Of a stretch of 64,000 nt of DNA, positions 36,032 to 45,400 are shown piece after piece; the stretch's first letter is position 1; every line of letters begins with the position of its first letter. Below the pieces are notes generated by a model that saw only the letters and a program-made list of their open reading frames with translations, searched no databases and was not told the DNA's origin. Both the position numbers and the translations under genes were made by a program. The stretch is taken from positions 225,186-289,185 of the forward strand of contig NZ_LOCN01000007.1 in assembly GCF_001574435.1 (NCBI RefSeq), given 5' to 3'. The DNA comes from Moritella sp. JT01 (GTDB taxonomy: Bacteria; Pseudomonadota; Gammaproteobacteria; Enterobacterales; Moritellaceae).

Positions 36032-37402
36032 CTAGATGATCTCAAAATAACGTTCTAATTCCCAATCAGTCACCTGCTTTCTAAATTCACGCTCTTCCCA
36101 CTCGCGGGTAGCGGCATAATGCTGTACAAACGCTTGACCAAATAGCTCTTTGGCGGCTTCAGAACGTTTTAACTTACGCGCAGCATCAAACAGTGTTCGT
36201 GGTAGCGATAGCGCTTCAGGATGGTCTTGCTCGTACGCATTCCCTTTTACTTGTGCATAAGGTTCTAGTTTCTGTTCTATGCCCATGAGACCAGACGCTA
36301 ATGCGGCAGCGAGCGCAAGATAAGGGTTGGCATCCGCAGAGCCTAGACGATACTCAATACGCTGAGATTTTGCCGTTCCCGGAATCACCCGCAGTGCTGT
36401 GGTACGATTTTCGACGCCCCAAGTGGCATCAAGCGGCGCCCATAACCCCGGGACCATACGGCTATAACTGTTTACCGTAGGTGCGATCATCGACAAGAAC
36501 TCAGGCATGTATTTTTGCTGCCCAGCAAGGAACTGACGTTGAGTATCACTCATGTTGTACGCATTATTGGGGGCGTGGAACACCGCCTTACCATTTTTGT
36601 CTTTTAACGAAATATGGATGTGACCACTTTGTCCCGGCCAATCACTTGACCATTTCGCCATAAAGGTAGCCATCAGATTATTACGTTGAGCCCAGACCTT
36701 AATAAAGGTTTTGAATAATGCCGCTTTATCTGCCGCATTTTGCGCGCCATCATAAGCAATAGCCGCCTCTAATACCCCCGGACCTGTTTCGGTATGCAGA
36801 CTCTCTAATGGGAAATCCATCTCTTCACCTAGCGCCATGATTTGATGATGTAAATCGGCATGTACCGAATTACGGATCATGGAATAGCCAAAGCAGCCTG
36901 GGGTAAGTGGCGTTAGATTTTTATAGCCTTTTTCTCGTACTGATTCAGGTGTCTCTTTAAACATGAAGAATTCATATTCGAATGCAGCAGTGACATCGAA
37001 GCCCATACGGTCGGCACGATCTAATACTCGACGTAGCGTGCCTCGGGGACAAACCGCTTCGGCATGTTCGCTGAACTCGGCAATGAATAGCAACATATCG
37101 CCTTCGGCAGGTAGGTTACGACAAGTCTCGGGTAAAATACGCACAGGAGCATCAGGATAACCAGTATGCCAGCCCGTAAATTCAACATTATCGTAAAGCT
37201 GATCTTTGGAGTCCCAGCCTAAAATCACATCACAAAAAGAAAAACCATGTTCGAGAGAAGAGAAGAATTTCTCTTTGCTCATATATTTACCGCGCATGAT
37301 TCCGTCGGCATCAAACAAACCCACTTTGACATGGCTTAAACCACGTTGTTCGATAATATGTTTTGCATCGGCAACGGTCTTTACTTCTCTTGGATTGAGC
37401 AT
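36032..37402 (-). CDS. Glutamine-synthetase-like gamma-glutamyl-amine ligase
   Basis: At 456 residues it belongs to the PuuA/GlnA3/GlnA4 branch rather than GlnA: there is no adenylylation-tyrosine region typical of GlnA. It has the N-terminal GLFDADGIMRGKYMS of this branch, EYEFFMF (metal ligands), TGPGVLEAAIAYD, the ATP-site WPGQSGHIHISL, and ENRTTALRVIPG, then RIEYRLGSADANPYLALAA. It should join the gamma-carboxyl of glutamate to an amine. As first gene of the operon it would make the substrate for the two dehydrogenases. Confidence 0.9.
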   Translation of the reverse strand: MLNPREVKTVADAKHIIEQRGLSHVKVGLFDADGIMRGKYMSKEKFFSSLEHGFSFCDVILGWDSKDQLYDNVEFTGWHTGYPDAPVRILPETCRNLPAEGDMLLFIAEFSEHAEAVCPRGTLRRVLDRADRMGFDVTAAFEYEFFMFKETPESVREKGYKNLTPLTPGCFGYSMIRNSVHADLHHQIMALGEEMDFPLESLHTETGPGVLEAAIAYDGAQNAADKAALFKTFIKVWAQRNNLMATFMAKWSSDWPGQSGHIHISLKDKNGKAVFHAPNNAYNMSDTQRQFLAGQQKYMPEFLSMIAPTVNSYSRMVPGLWAPLDATWGVENRTTALRVIPGTAKSQRIEYRLGSADANPYLALAAALASGLMGIEQKLEPYAQVKGNAYEQDHPEALSLPRTLFDAARKLKRSEAAKELFGQAFVQHYAATREWEEREFRKQVTDWELERYFEII

Positions 37403-37463
37403 AATACATCCTTATATTACAAGCCTATTCCGGCTATGCTTAATAATCTGTGACTGCATTATT

Positions 37464-37503
37464 CTTAGTATAGGAAGTGTAAGTGGGTTGTGATGAATAG
37501 AAC
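37464..37503 (-). promoter_or_regulatory. Putative promoter/operator of the gamma-glutamyl operon
   Basis: Read on the minus strand it has CTATTCATCACAA, ACTTCC and CTATACTAAG, with TATACT as a plausible -10 about 62 bp before the start. The same two end blocks occur upstream of the amidohydrolase gene at 28425-28475. Confidence 0.5.
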
Positions 37504-37558
37504 TCATCATATTTAACAAAAACTAGCTATTTAACAATTTAAAAAACCGTTTTAGCGC

Positions 37559-38509
37559 TTAGTCGTCCTCTAAAAACAAAACCTCTATCGGATTAAATAA
37601 ATGATTATGCCTATACCATAGAGACCAAATGCCAATGTCGTAACCATATATCAGCGTCACTTGAATTACGTTTCTATCCGTCGAATCAGGATAAGTGTTA
37701 GCAATTACCTGCGCTAATTTTTCGGCTAATGCTCTGTCATCTACAACATTGTCATTGAGGTAAACACTGGCCTTTACATACGTTGTAATACGCGTTTTAG
37801 CATTCGTAGACATCGTTTTTTTCGTACTGTCAGTAATACCGACATATTTAACCTGTAGGATATTGTTTAGTGCTTCTTGAGTATATAATAGACTTTTAAA
37901 TTGCTCTGATTGATCTACGTTAGAAACAAATGCAGGTGCAAGTCCCGTCATAATGAAAACGCCGGATACAAATATTAAGTGAAGCTTCCAAACCTTATCC
38001 ATGTTTTTTGGCGATGCAGCAACATTAACAACATATGTGCCAACCACTAAGTCATGCAAAGACTGTCGAGTTACGCGGTTAAAAACATAAAGATAGATAA
38101 TTGCGAACAAACCACCAAATAACAAAATGGAGAAAGGATATATTAAGTAGGTAAGTAAATCATCGTTATGGATTTGCGCTCCATTTACAAAGAATGGCAC
38201 TGCAAGAATGCTATATCTAAGCATTGATTTAGGCACACTAATGACTTGATTAGAAGCATCAACAACTTTTATTTTAAATGCTTTCTTACCAAAAGTTTGC
38301 CCATTAAACATGGCGCTATTCATCATTCCAAAATAAATCATGGCGATACTAAAACCGATTAATTTACCCCAACCACCTATTTGAACAAAAGTGCTTTCGA
38401 AAAAGAAGCCTAAAGCAACACCAATGACTCCAAGTATGAGGGAATCAACGAGCAAAGCTCCTATCCGTGTCCAAAATCCGCAAATCCATTTGTCTTGTAC
38501 TTCGTCCAA
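37559..38509 (-). CDS. RDD family membrane protein with extra C-terminal domain
   Basis: The N-terminal 155 residues are an RDD domain: FWTRIGALLVDSLILG, GQTFGKKAFKIKVVD, RQSLHDLVVGTYVV, with about four membrane segments. After a further segment (LHLIFVSGVFIMTGLAPAFV) comes a soluble region of about 120 residues that I do not recognise; it is probably outside the cytoplasm. Function unknown; RDD proteins have been linked to ion or osmolyte transport. It follows the GS-operon promoter region but is an independent unit. Confidence 0.8.
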   Translation of the reverse strand: MDEVQDKWICGFWTRIGALLVDSLILGVIGVALGFFFESTFVQIGGWGKLIGFSIAMIYFGMMNSAMFNGQTFGKKAFKIKVVDASNQVISVPKSMLRYSILAVPFFVNGAQIHNDDLLTYLIYPFSILLFGGLFAIIYLYVFNRVTRQSLHDLVVGTYVVNVAASPKNMDKVWKLHLIFVSGVFIMTGLAPAFVSNVDQSEQFKSLLYTQEALNNILQVKYVGITDSTKKTMSTNAKTRITTYVKASVYLNDNVVDDRALAEKLAQVIANTYPDSTDRNVIQVTLIYGYDIGIWSLWYRHNHLFNPIEVLFLEDD

Positions 38510-38782
38510 AATTTAGTCCTTATTAAGCTATTTATCGCTATTTATCGCTATTTTATATTACAACGACTGTGAGAAAGTGTTCATTGCTGTCATTTACTAA
38601 CAAGCTAAAATATAGGTTTGATTTTATTCGTATTTTCACTAAATAAAAATAACAAGAAGATTATTTACAGACAAACTGTGACCAATACGATAACAATCGG
38701 ATGATAGTGCGTAAAAACACAAAGTATAATTAGAACAGAGAGGTAGGCGTTATCAATATAGAGCACGAGAGAATGTAATAGG

Positions 38783-38817
38783 CAAAAAAAATGGCGAACC
38801 AATGAAGGTTCGCCATT
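38783..38817 (-). terminator. Rho-independent terminator of the cold-shock gene
   Basis: The 11-bp perfect stem AATGGCGAACC / GGTTCGCCATT has a 6-nt loop and is followed on the minus strand by a run of T. Confidence 0.9.
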
Positions 38818-38863
38818 CTTTAATATTTGTTCAGTTCAATATTAGAACTGAGTACATCGCAAA

Positions 38864-39070
38864 CTAGATAGCTACGATGTTTTCAGCGTTAGGGCCTTTT
38901 TGACCTTCGCCGATAGTGAATTCAACTTTTTGGCCTTCAGCTAAAGTTTTGAAACCTTCGCTAGCGATTGCGCTAAAGTGAGCGAATAGATCAGGACCAT
39001 TCTCTTGCTCGATAAAACCAAAACCTTTAGCTTCGTTAAACCACTTAACTGTACCTTGAACTTTAGACAT
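38864..39070 (-). CDS. CspA-family cold-shock protein
   Basis: This 68-residue single CSD nucleic-acid-binding protein has RNP1 (KGFGFIEQ) and RNP2 (DLFAHFSAI) intact, with the usual start [13 protein letters not shown]. It acts as an RNA chaperone. AGGA lies upstream of the ATG. A long AT-rich 5' region (39071 to about 39300) may be an untranslated leader as in cspA; I could not identify a cold box. Confidence 0.95.
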   Translation of the reverse strand: MSKVQGTVKWFNEAKGFGFIEQENGPDLFAHFSAIASEGFKTLAEGQKVEFTIGEGQKGPNAENIVAI

Positions 39071-39412
39071 AATAATATCCTGTAATCTTAATGTTAAATT
39101 GCCTTAATAGGCTTGAATAGCGTACAAAAATCTGGAACTTAAAAACTGCAGAGCGAGGTATTATGAATAAAACAACGAAATGGAGAATGTAAACAAAAGG
39201 CTTTCTTGCTGAGGCAGCACTTTATAGAATATTTAAAAAAAGTCAAAGGTATTTATAAAATAAATAATGCGCTACCTGTAAACATTTACTTGCACCTCTG
39301 CATATTCTACGACATTTTTAGCTAGCCTAAAGCGACAATCTAGTTTTATATACCAATATAATAGAATTTAACGTTTTCCGAACGATTGTCGATTTAAGAT
39401 AACCATTTTTCA
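39071..39412. other. Upstream region of the csp gene
   Basis: AT-rich, without a gene. It is likely to hold the csp promoter and long 5' leader. To its right is leader element B. Confidence 0.4.
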
Positions 39413-39504
39413 TTATCTATTTGTAATTAATAATAAATTTGGTACTGTTTATGATAATTTAAATGAAATTAACGTTATTCGATATTCAGTATAACAAACT
39501 GTTA
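39413..39504 (+). promoter_or_regulatory. Leader element B (relative of 29916-30004)
   Basis: Blocks shared with element A in order: TTATCTAT-TGT, TTG-TACT-TTTA, ACGTTAT, ATTC-GTATAA-AA-CTGTTA. TATAAC stands where A has TATAAT. It ends in a small palindrome TAACA-AAC-TGTTA, like the left end of attC2. It lies directly upstream of the VOC gene. Confidence 0.45.
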
Positions 39505-39539
39505 GCTAGCAAACGACGGCACCAAGGAGAATGTTATTG

Positions 39540-39899
39540 ATGACTCAGCATGAAAAATTAAACTATGTAGAATTTCCAGCTAAAGATATCCCTGCTACAA
39601 AACTATTCTTTCAAAAAGCTTTTGGTTGGTCATTTGAAGATTTTGGACCAGATTATATTGCATTTACAGATCAAGGTATTGATGGCGGTTTTTACAAATC
39701 TGATTTAGTATCAACAATCAGTAACGGTTCAGCTCTACTAGTTTTACTTAGTTCTAACCTTAAAAAAACACAAGAAGATGTTGAATTAGCGGGCGGAAAA
39801 ATAACACAAGCTATATTTTCATTTCCTGGTGGTCGTCGCTTTCACTTTACAGAACCAAGTGGTAATGAATTAGCCGTTTGGTGCAAAAATAGTGCATAA
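39540..39899 (+). CDS. VOC (glyoxalase/bleomycin-resistance) superfamily protein
   Basis: This 119-residue single VOC module starts EKLNYVEFPAKDIPATKLFF and contains FGWSFEDFGPDYIAF and a C-terminal FPGGRRFHFTEPSGNELAVW. It resembles the small YycE/YdeH-like proteins fused or dimerising in this fold. The ATG at 39540 is preferred because AAGGAG is 10 nt upstream; an ATG at 39531 would be too close. Substrate unknown; it is 26 bp before the next gene, likely co-transcribed. Confidence 0.8.
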   Translation: MTQHEKLNYVEFPAKDIPATKLFFQKAFGWSFEDFGPDYIAFTDQGIDGGFYKSDLVSTISNGSALLVLLSSNLKKTQEDVELAGGKITQAIFSFPGGRRFHFTEPSGNELAVWCKNSA

Positions 39900-39925
39900 A
39901 AATCATTCAAAAGGACTATATTAAT

Positions 39926-40294
39926 ATGCCTCACGTAGAAATTAAATATTCTGATAATTTAGATATAGACACGAATAAAATCTTTGATTCTGTCGAAAAA
40001 ATAATTAATGATAATGACATGAGTGCTGGCGTATGCAAATCAAGAGCTTATCCTTGTTCTCAGTATAAATACTCTCATATACTCGTTACTGTATCGTTAT
40101 TAACTAAACCTCATCGAGATAAAGCGTTTACGGAAAAGTTAAGTGGCGAAATAGAAAAGGCGATAAAAGTTCATCTCAAACAAAGCTTATATTTTTCGTT
40201 AAACATTGAATATAGTCTGGATTACTACACCACAAATATTCATCGTGTTGAAGGAGATAGCCTACAAGGTCTGGTTGAAAACGTAACCAGTTAA
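39926..40294 (+). CDS. 5-carboxymethyl-2-hydroxymuconate delta-isomerase-like protein
   Basis: This 122-residue tautomerase-superfamily protein opens MPHVEIKYSDNL, so the catalytic Pro becomes N-terminal after Met removal. Length and internal pattern (CKSRAYPCSQY, FSLNIEYSL) match CHMI/HpaF. No other homoprotocatechuate genes are near, so the in-vivo substrate is open. AAAGGA precedes the start. Confidence 0.75.
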   Translation: MPHVEIKYSDNLDIDTNKIFDSVEKIINDNDMSAGVCKSRAYPCSQYKYSHILVTVSLLTKPHRDKAFTEKLSGEIEKAIKVHLKQSLYFSLNIEYSLDYYTTNIHRVEGDSLQGLVENVTS

Positions 40295-40329
40295 GATGTT
40301 GGCTCAATATATTAAGTTCAAATAAGTAA

Positions 40330-40356
40330 GAGGGGTTAGTATTAATCTAACCCCTC
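40330..40356. terminator. Hairpin downstream of the CHMI-like gene
   Basis: The 10-bp perfect stem GAGGGGTTAG / CTAACCCCTC has a 7-nt loop. It lacks a clear U-run but lies between convergent genes. Confidence 0.55.
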
Positions 40357-40487
40357 AGCTTTAAGCTAGATAGCAGCTTCGTTCGATTCCAATACGTCCT
40401 GTACTGCACCTTAATGCTCCCAAAAGCACATATAAAAATTCACGCCACCCTTTTGGAACCCTTTTACAAAACACTGAAGTTCTCAAA

Positions 40488-41915
40488 TTAAAGCGCAAGC
40501 ATTCTAGCCGTCTGCCCTGGCACAGATAATTTATGATAACGAGATTTAATAGTTTCGCTATGACTACTTAACCTGTCCTTATATGGCACATACCAATTAA
40601 GCTCCGTCTTATATGTATCAATAGTATAAAAACGCTCTTCAGAGCATTTATTTATAGCGACTAATCCACTTTTCTCGCGCTTAAAAATGAGCATGCACTT
40701 ATCACTATATAAAGTTTCCATCTGTTTTCCTTTCATATCATTATGAAAGGAAATCATTTTAACCATATAGTCACGATTCCAAACATCCTCCCATCGACGA
40801 TTATCTTTATCTTCACTATCTGGAAGGTCGTCACTATAAATTAAAGGAGATCCACCATCCTTACCTAAAATATAGGCATAAGCTAATTTTTCATTAATAG
40901 GAGTCATTATTTGATAACGAAAACCATCATTCGTCGGAATATCATGAGTAATAGTAAAGGTGACAGCCCTATCACTAGGCAATGCTTGACCATATTCTTG
41001 TGGGTCATGAAGTAAAGACATACTTCCATTATAAGAAAATGCAGACCTTATAGAAGCAAATAAAGGAAAATCATATGCACCATGATTGGTGTTATTCAAA
41101 TATGGTTCAAGAAATGTATGATACTGAGAATCCCCCTTACCACCTGTTGTAATAACTTCACCAAAAACATGCATACCCGAAGTAATATCAGACGTAAATA
41201 TTTGGTTAATTTGATAATCACTCATATGCTTAACAGCATCAATCCTAAAGCCTTTTATTCCCATACTTTTTAAAGATTGAAGATATTGACGCTGTTGCTT
41301 AACGACATAATCACTTGGATCAAGATCTGGTAACCCTGTATCTTTATCGTTACCACACAATCTCCAATATTGTACATTTCCTGGGTCCCCATAATCAGAT
41401 ATACACCCTGCAGGATGAAAGTCAAAACTAGAAAATATCCCTTTGTTAAGATCTCCAAAAAGCTTTTGTCTATTTATATATTCACTGTTTTCACTATACT
41501 GATTTAACAGCTCACTACCTGGATAGTTTAGATCACTTCTTTTCCAACTCTCATTAGCCATGTGATTTAAAACTATATCTGCGTATACGTCGACACCTTC
41601 CTTTTTAAGTGCTGAAATCAACGTCTGTAAATCTTCTTTATTGCCTAAAGGTGAGTCAATTAAACGAATATCTTGAGGCTGATAACGTGCCCACCACTCT
41701 TTCCCAGAAGATTTTAATGGTGGAGATACTAAAACTTTCTTATAACCTGCTTTTGCAATATTTTGGGCCTGACTAGTGATATCACTATATTTCCAATTAA
41801 AAGCATGAAGAATGGTGTCGGCGTAAACATTGCCTTGCGTTCCAAGTAGAAAAGTAGCGCCTAACAAAATTTTTATTATTGGGTTTGATACAAATCTTAA
41901 GTTTCGTTTCATCAT
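40488..41915 (-). CDS. Secreted alpha-amylase (GH13)
   Basis: This 475-residue protein has a signal peptide (cleavage near VYADTILHAF). Domain A carries region I DIVLNHMA, nucleophile Asp in GFRIDAVKHM, acid/base Glu in HVFGEVIT, and the third Asp in TITHDIPTNDG. Region IV is thus HD with Ile before Pro instead of the common NHD. The C-terminal beta domain follows from about residue 380. It hydrolyses internal alpha-1,4 links of starch or glycogen outside the cytoplasm. It is divergent from the pullulanase gene, so the pair would debranch and cut starch together. Confidence 0.9.
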   Translation of the reverse strand: MMKRNLRFVSNPIIKILLGATFLLGTQGNVYADTILHAFNWKYSDITSQAQNIAKAGYKKVLVSPPLKSSGKEWWARYQPQDIRLIDSPLGNKEDLQTLISALKKEGVDVYADIVLNHMANESWKRSDLNYPGSELLNQYSENSEYINRQKLFGDLNKGIFSSFDFHPAGCISDYGDPGNVQYWRLCGNDKDTGLPDLDPSDYVVKQQRQYLQSLKSMGIKGFRIDAVKHMSDYQINQIFTSDITSGMHVFGEVITTGGKGDSQYHTFLEPYLNNTNHGAYDFPLFASIRSAFSYNGSMSLLHDPQEYGQALPSDRAVTFTITHDIPTNDGFRYQIMTPINEKLAYAYILGKDGGSPLIYSDDLPDSEDKDNRRWEDVWNRDYMVKMISFHNDMKGKQMETLYSDKCMLIFKREKSGLVAINKCSEERFYTIDTYKTELNWYVPYKDRLSSHSETIKSRYHKLSVPGQTARMLAL

Positions 41916-42478
41916 TATTTACTAGTGTTGTTATAGGTTTGAACAGTATAAATCTAACTCTTTTTATAAAAAAATCCTTTCCTCTACATATTGGATCTTC
42001 GCCTCATTTTGTATGGGCCTCATTGTCTATTTAGAATTAACTTATAGACCAAGCTTAATTTTGATTCTTAACACGCGTTTATTTGTAGTGGTATAAGTAA
42101 TTTGACCTCTAACTAAACGGTAAAAATTTAAATTTAAGTGTTTTATCATGGAGAACTGAATGGTAATCACAAATTCGAGTTTTTGTCTTAGCGCCCTGCA
42201 AAAGAGTGAATAATTAATAAATTACATTTTATTGCCATACTTGCCTACAAAAAGTGACTTGCTTAAACCTCCGTACATGCTTTTTGTTCCTTAATCACAA
42301 GGCTAAGCCTAATTAGTGTGATTTATTTCAAATTTAATATTATCTCCCCCCTTTGCCTCCACCCCAAACCTTATTAAAAAGGTTGATGTTATTGTCATCC
42401 ATTTATTTATCATCACAGAAACAATTAATTATTTCTGAACTCTTAGCCAAATTTATAAATAACCAAGGGATTGAGACA
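41916..42478. other. 563-bp divergent region between amylase and pullulanase
   Basis: AT-rich with pyrimidine-rich patches (for example CTCCCCCCTTTG near 42343). No gene is supported; the plus-strand frame before 42479 lacks features and is treated as upstream of the true pullulanase start. It must hold both promoters. No convincing MalT box was identified. Confidence 0.5.
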
Positions 42479-45400
42479 GTGAAAAAAAATACTACACAAT
42501 TTAAATATTCAGCACTTGCGAAAATAATGATACCGCTATGCTCTACAGCTATTATCGTAGGGTGTAATAACAATTCATCTACACCTTCAAAACCTGTCAC
42601 TCCCACTATCCCAGATGAATTAATAGAACCGAGTATTTCACAACCTGTTCCAGTTGAACTTCGACCTACAGTCGCCCTACCGGATGACGCACCTTCGCCA
42701 TCTAAAGAACAGTTTATTATCAGCTATATGGTCAGCGTTAATCCCATCGAAGCCTTGCAGTCAAGTGCGCCTCAATACACTCACTGGACGCTAAACTGCA
42801 AGAATATTAACCCCGTAGCTACAATTAGCGCTGATGAGTTTGGTCCTGTTTGGCTGCTTAATAAAAATGTACTCAATTCATGCAGCACGCTAGAAGTAAA
42901 AGATGGAAACCAAGTAACGCAAGTTACAGTGGCGATTAGTGAAGCTGACTTAGGAAAAGAATTTTTTATTGCAGACAATAGCACTAAAAAAGTTGAAGGG
43001 TCCCGTCAAGATGGACTACTCACAGCTAAAGGGCTTCCGCAGGCTGGTACTGATGTCACCATGCCTGATACCATCAACCCAGGGGAGTTTGATACACCTC
43101 AAGAAGGCATGGTTGCATTACAGATTTACGATGCCATGGGTGATTATACCCCCTACGAAAGCATGAACCTTCACCTCTGGGGAACAGATAAAAAACCAGA
43201 TGGGGGTTGTGAAGGGTTAACTGATTCAGCTAAAAATAAAGGGTGGGACGATGTATCTGTGATCCCAGATAATAGTGATGACTTTGGTCCTATCTGGTAT
43301 CTTCCTGTCACAAATACGGAATCTGGTTGCTTCAATGTTATCTTCCGTAATGGAAATAAAGATAAGCTTATTAACTCAAATATTAAAATAGATATTGCAA
43401 CTATGGGTGATAATCGTTCAGTCACTTTTATTCCAGGTAGTACTGTTCAATACGATACTCGCGTACAAGCTTTTGAATTAGCCGGACCATCATCTGAATT
43501 CTCAATCGATACCTTAGGCGCAATCATGCTAGACGACAAAACTCTAGTATGGAAAGGTGGTGCAAATGCCGATATGGTCCAAATTATGTTCAACCATGAT
43601 GGTAAATATAAAGTTAAAGAGATCATTGAAGATGGAAAATCTAAGAAGGTAGTTTCTGGTGCTTCAATTATATTGAATTCTACCGAGCTAACTGTTGAGC
43701 AGAAAACTAAATACCCTCATCTTGCTGACTACCCTGCATTTGCTTTACCCACTCTGCCAGCAGATATAGCACTTTCTTCATTAGTGAAAGGCAGTATGGT
43801 CGCGATTGCTTCAACCAACAATGGTAAATTTCGGTCCACCACAGGTATCCAGTACGCTGGCGCATTGGATGCATTATTCGCACAAGAAGCCACAGAGCTA
43901 CAATATGGTCCAATCTATAATAATAACGACGTAACTTTCCGGCTTTGGGCCCCAACCGCCAGCAGCATCGAGCTGGTTATCTACAATAGTAATAAATCAG
44001 AAGCTCAACGTATTGCAATGGTTGAAGACAAAACATCGGGTAGCTGGAGCGTCGATCTTGAAAGTAATGCGGTAGATGGGAAGTTCTATCGTTATGCTAT
44101 GAAGATATTCCAACCTCGTGAACAAAAAGGCTACGGCTATGAAGTTACGGACCCGTATTCAGTCAGTCTTTCAACTAACTCCATCTACAGTCAGGTAATT
44201 AACTTAGATTCCGACCAATTAAAACCAAACGGCTGGGATAGCTTAGAAGCGCCTCATTCCCAAAAAGAAAGCGATCTTTCTGACATGGTGATCTATGAAT
44301 CACACGTCCGTGATTTCTCAGCTCGCGATGAAAGTACGCAAAATAAAGGCAAGTACCTTGCCTTTACCGAGCAAGAATCCGTACCAGTCGATCACCTTAA
44401 GCAGCTAAGTAAAGCAGGCATGACCCACTTACACTTAATGCCAGTATTCGATATTGCTACTATCAACGAAGATCCTGAAAAAGTCGCAAATATCGATCAA
44501 CCGTTTAGTAAGCTTTGTGAGCTAAATCCTACGATAAAACAGTCTAATTTTTCAAACTATTGCACAAATGGTGGCTCTATTGCAGATGCCTTCGCAGAAC
44601 TTACAGACGTCGACAGCAAAGACAACGCAAAAGTTCAAGAGCTCAATGAATACGTGCGTAGCGTCGATAGCTACAACTGGGGCTATGATCCGCTTCACTA
44701 CACTGTACCAGAAGGTTCGTATGCAACAGAATCCGAGGGTTCCAAGCGGATCCTAGAATTCCGCGAAATGGTTAAATCAATCAAAGAAGATATAGGTATG
44801 AATGTGATTGTGGATGTTGTTTATAACCACACTAATGCATCAGGCCTGAATGACAAGTCGGTATTAGACAAAGTTGTTCCCATTTATTACCAGCGCTTAG
44901 TTCCTGATACCGGCGCGATAGAAACATCAACATGTTGCGATAACACAGCACCAGAAAATGCAATGTTTGCCAAACTTATCGATGATTCAATTCAAACCTG
45001 GGTCAAAGCATACAAGATTGATGCATTCCGTTGGGATTTAATGGGCCACCACCCACTTTCTCAAATGCAGGGAACACTTAAGGCCGCCCGTCAAGTTAAT
45101 CCAGACGTATACTTCTATGGTGAAGGCTGGAACTTTGGTGAAGTCCAAGACGACAAACGTTTTGTTCAGGCTACCCAAAAACACTTAGGTGGTACGGGTA
45201 TTGGTTCTTTCTCTGATCGACTGCGTGATGCCGTACGTGGAGGTAGCCCCTTTGATACCGGGGAAAGTATACGTAAAACACAAGGCTTTGCTACGGGCGC
45301 CTATGTGATGCCGAATGAGCTAGTCGACATTGCAGCCAATGTTAATAATGATGGGGTATCAAATGAATTAGCACGTACGCTGCATCAAATTGATCTCATT

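Noticed and set aside
38523-38553. Short direct repeat (GCTATTTATC) upstream of the RDD gene
   Set aside because: Only about 2.5 copies in AT-rich DNA; too little to support a function.
40381-40400. GTTCGATTCC, like a tRNA T-loop
   Set aside because: The flanking bases do not form a T-stem and no anticodon or acceptor arm can be drawn.
42330-42352. Possible MalT box (CTCCCCCC) upstream of the pullulanase
   Set aside because: Only part of the GGGGA-KGAGG core matches and no paired sites were found.
42353-42478. 42-codon extension at the front of the pullulanase
   Set aside because: The lipoprotein signal starts at the GTG at 42479, which has a good ribosome-binding site; the extension would bury the signal peptide.
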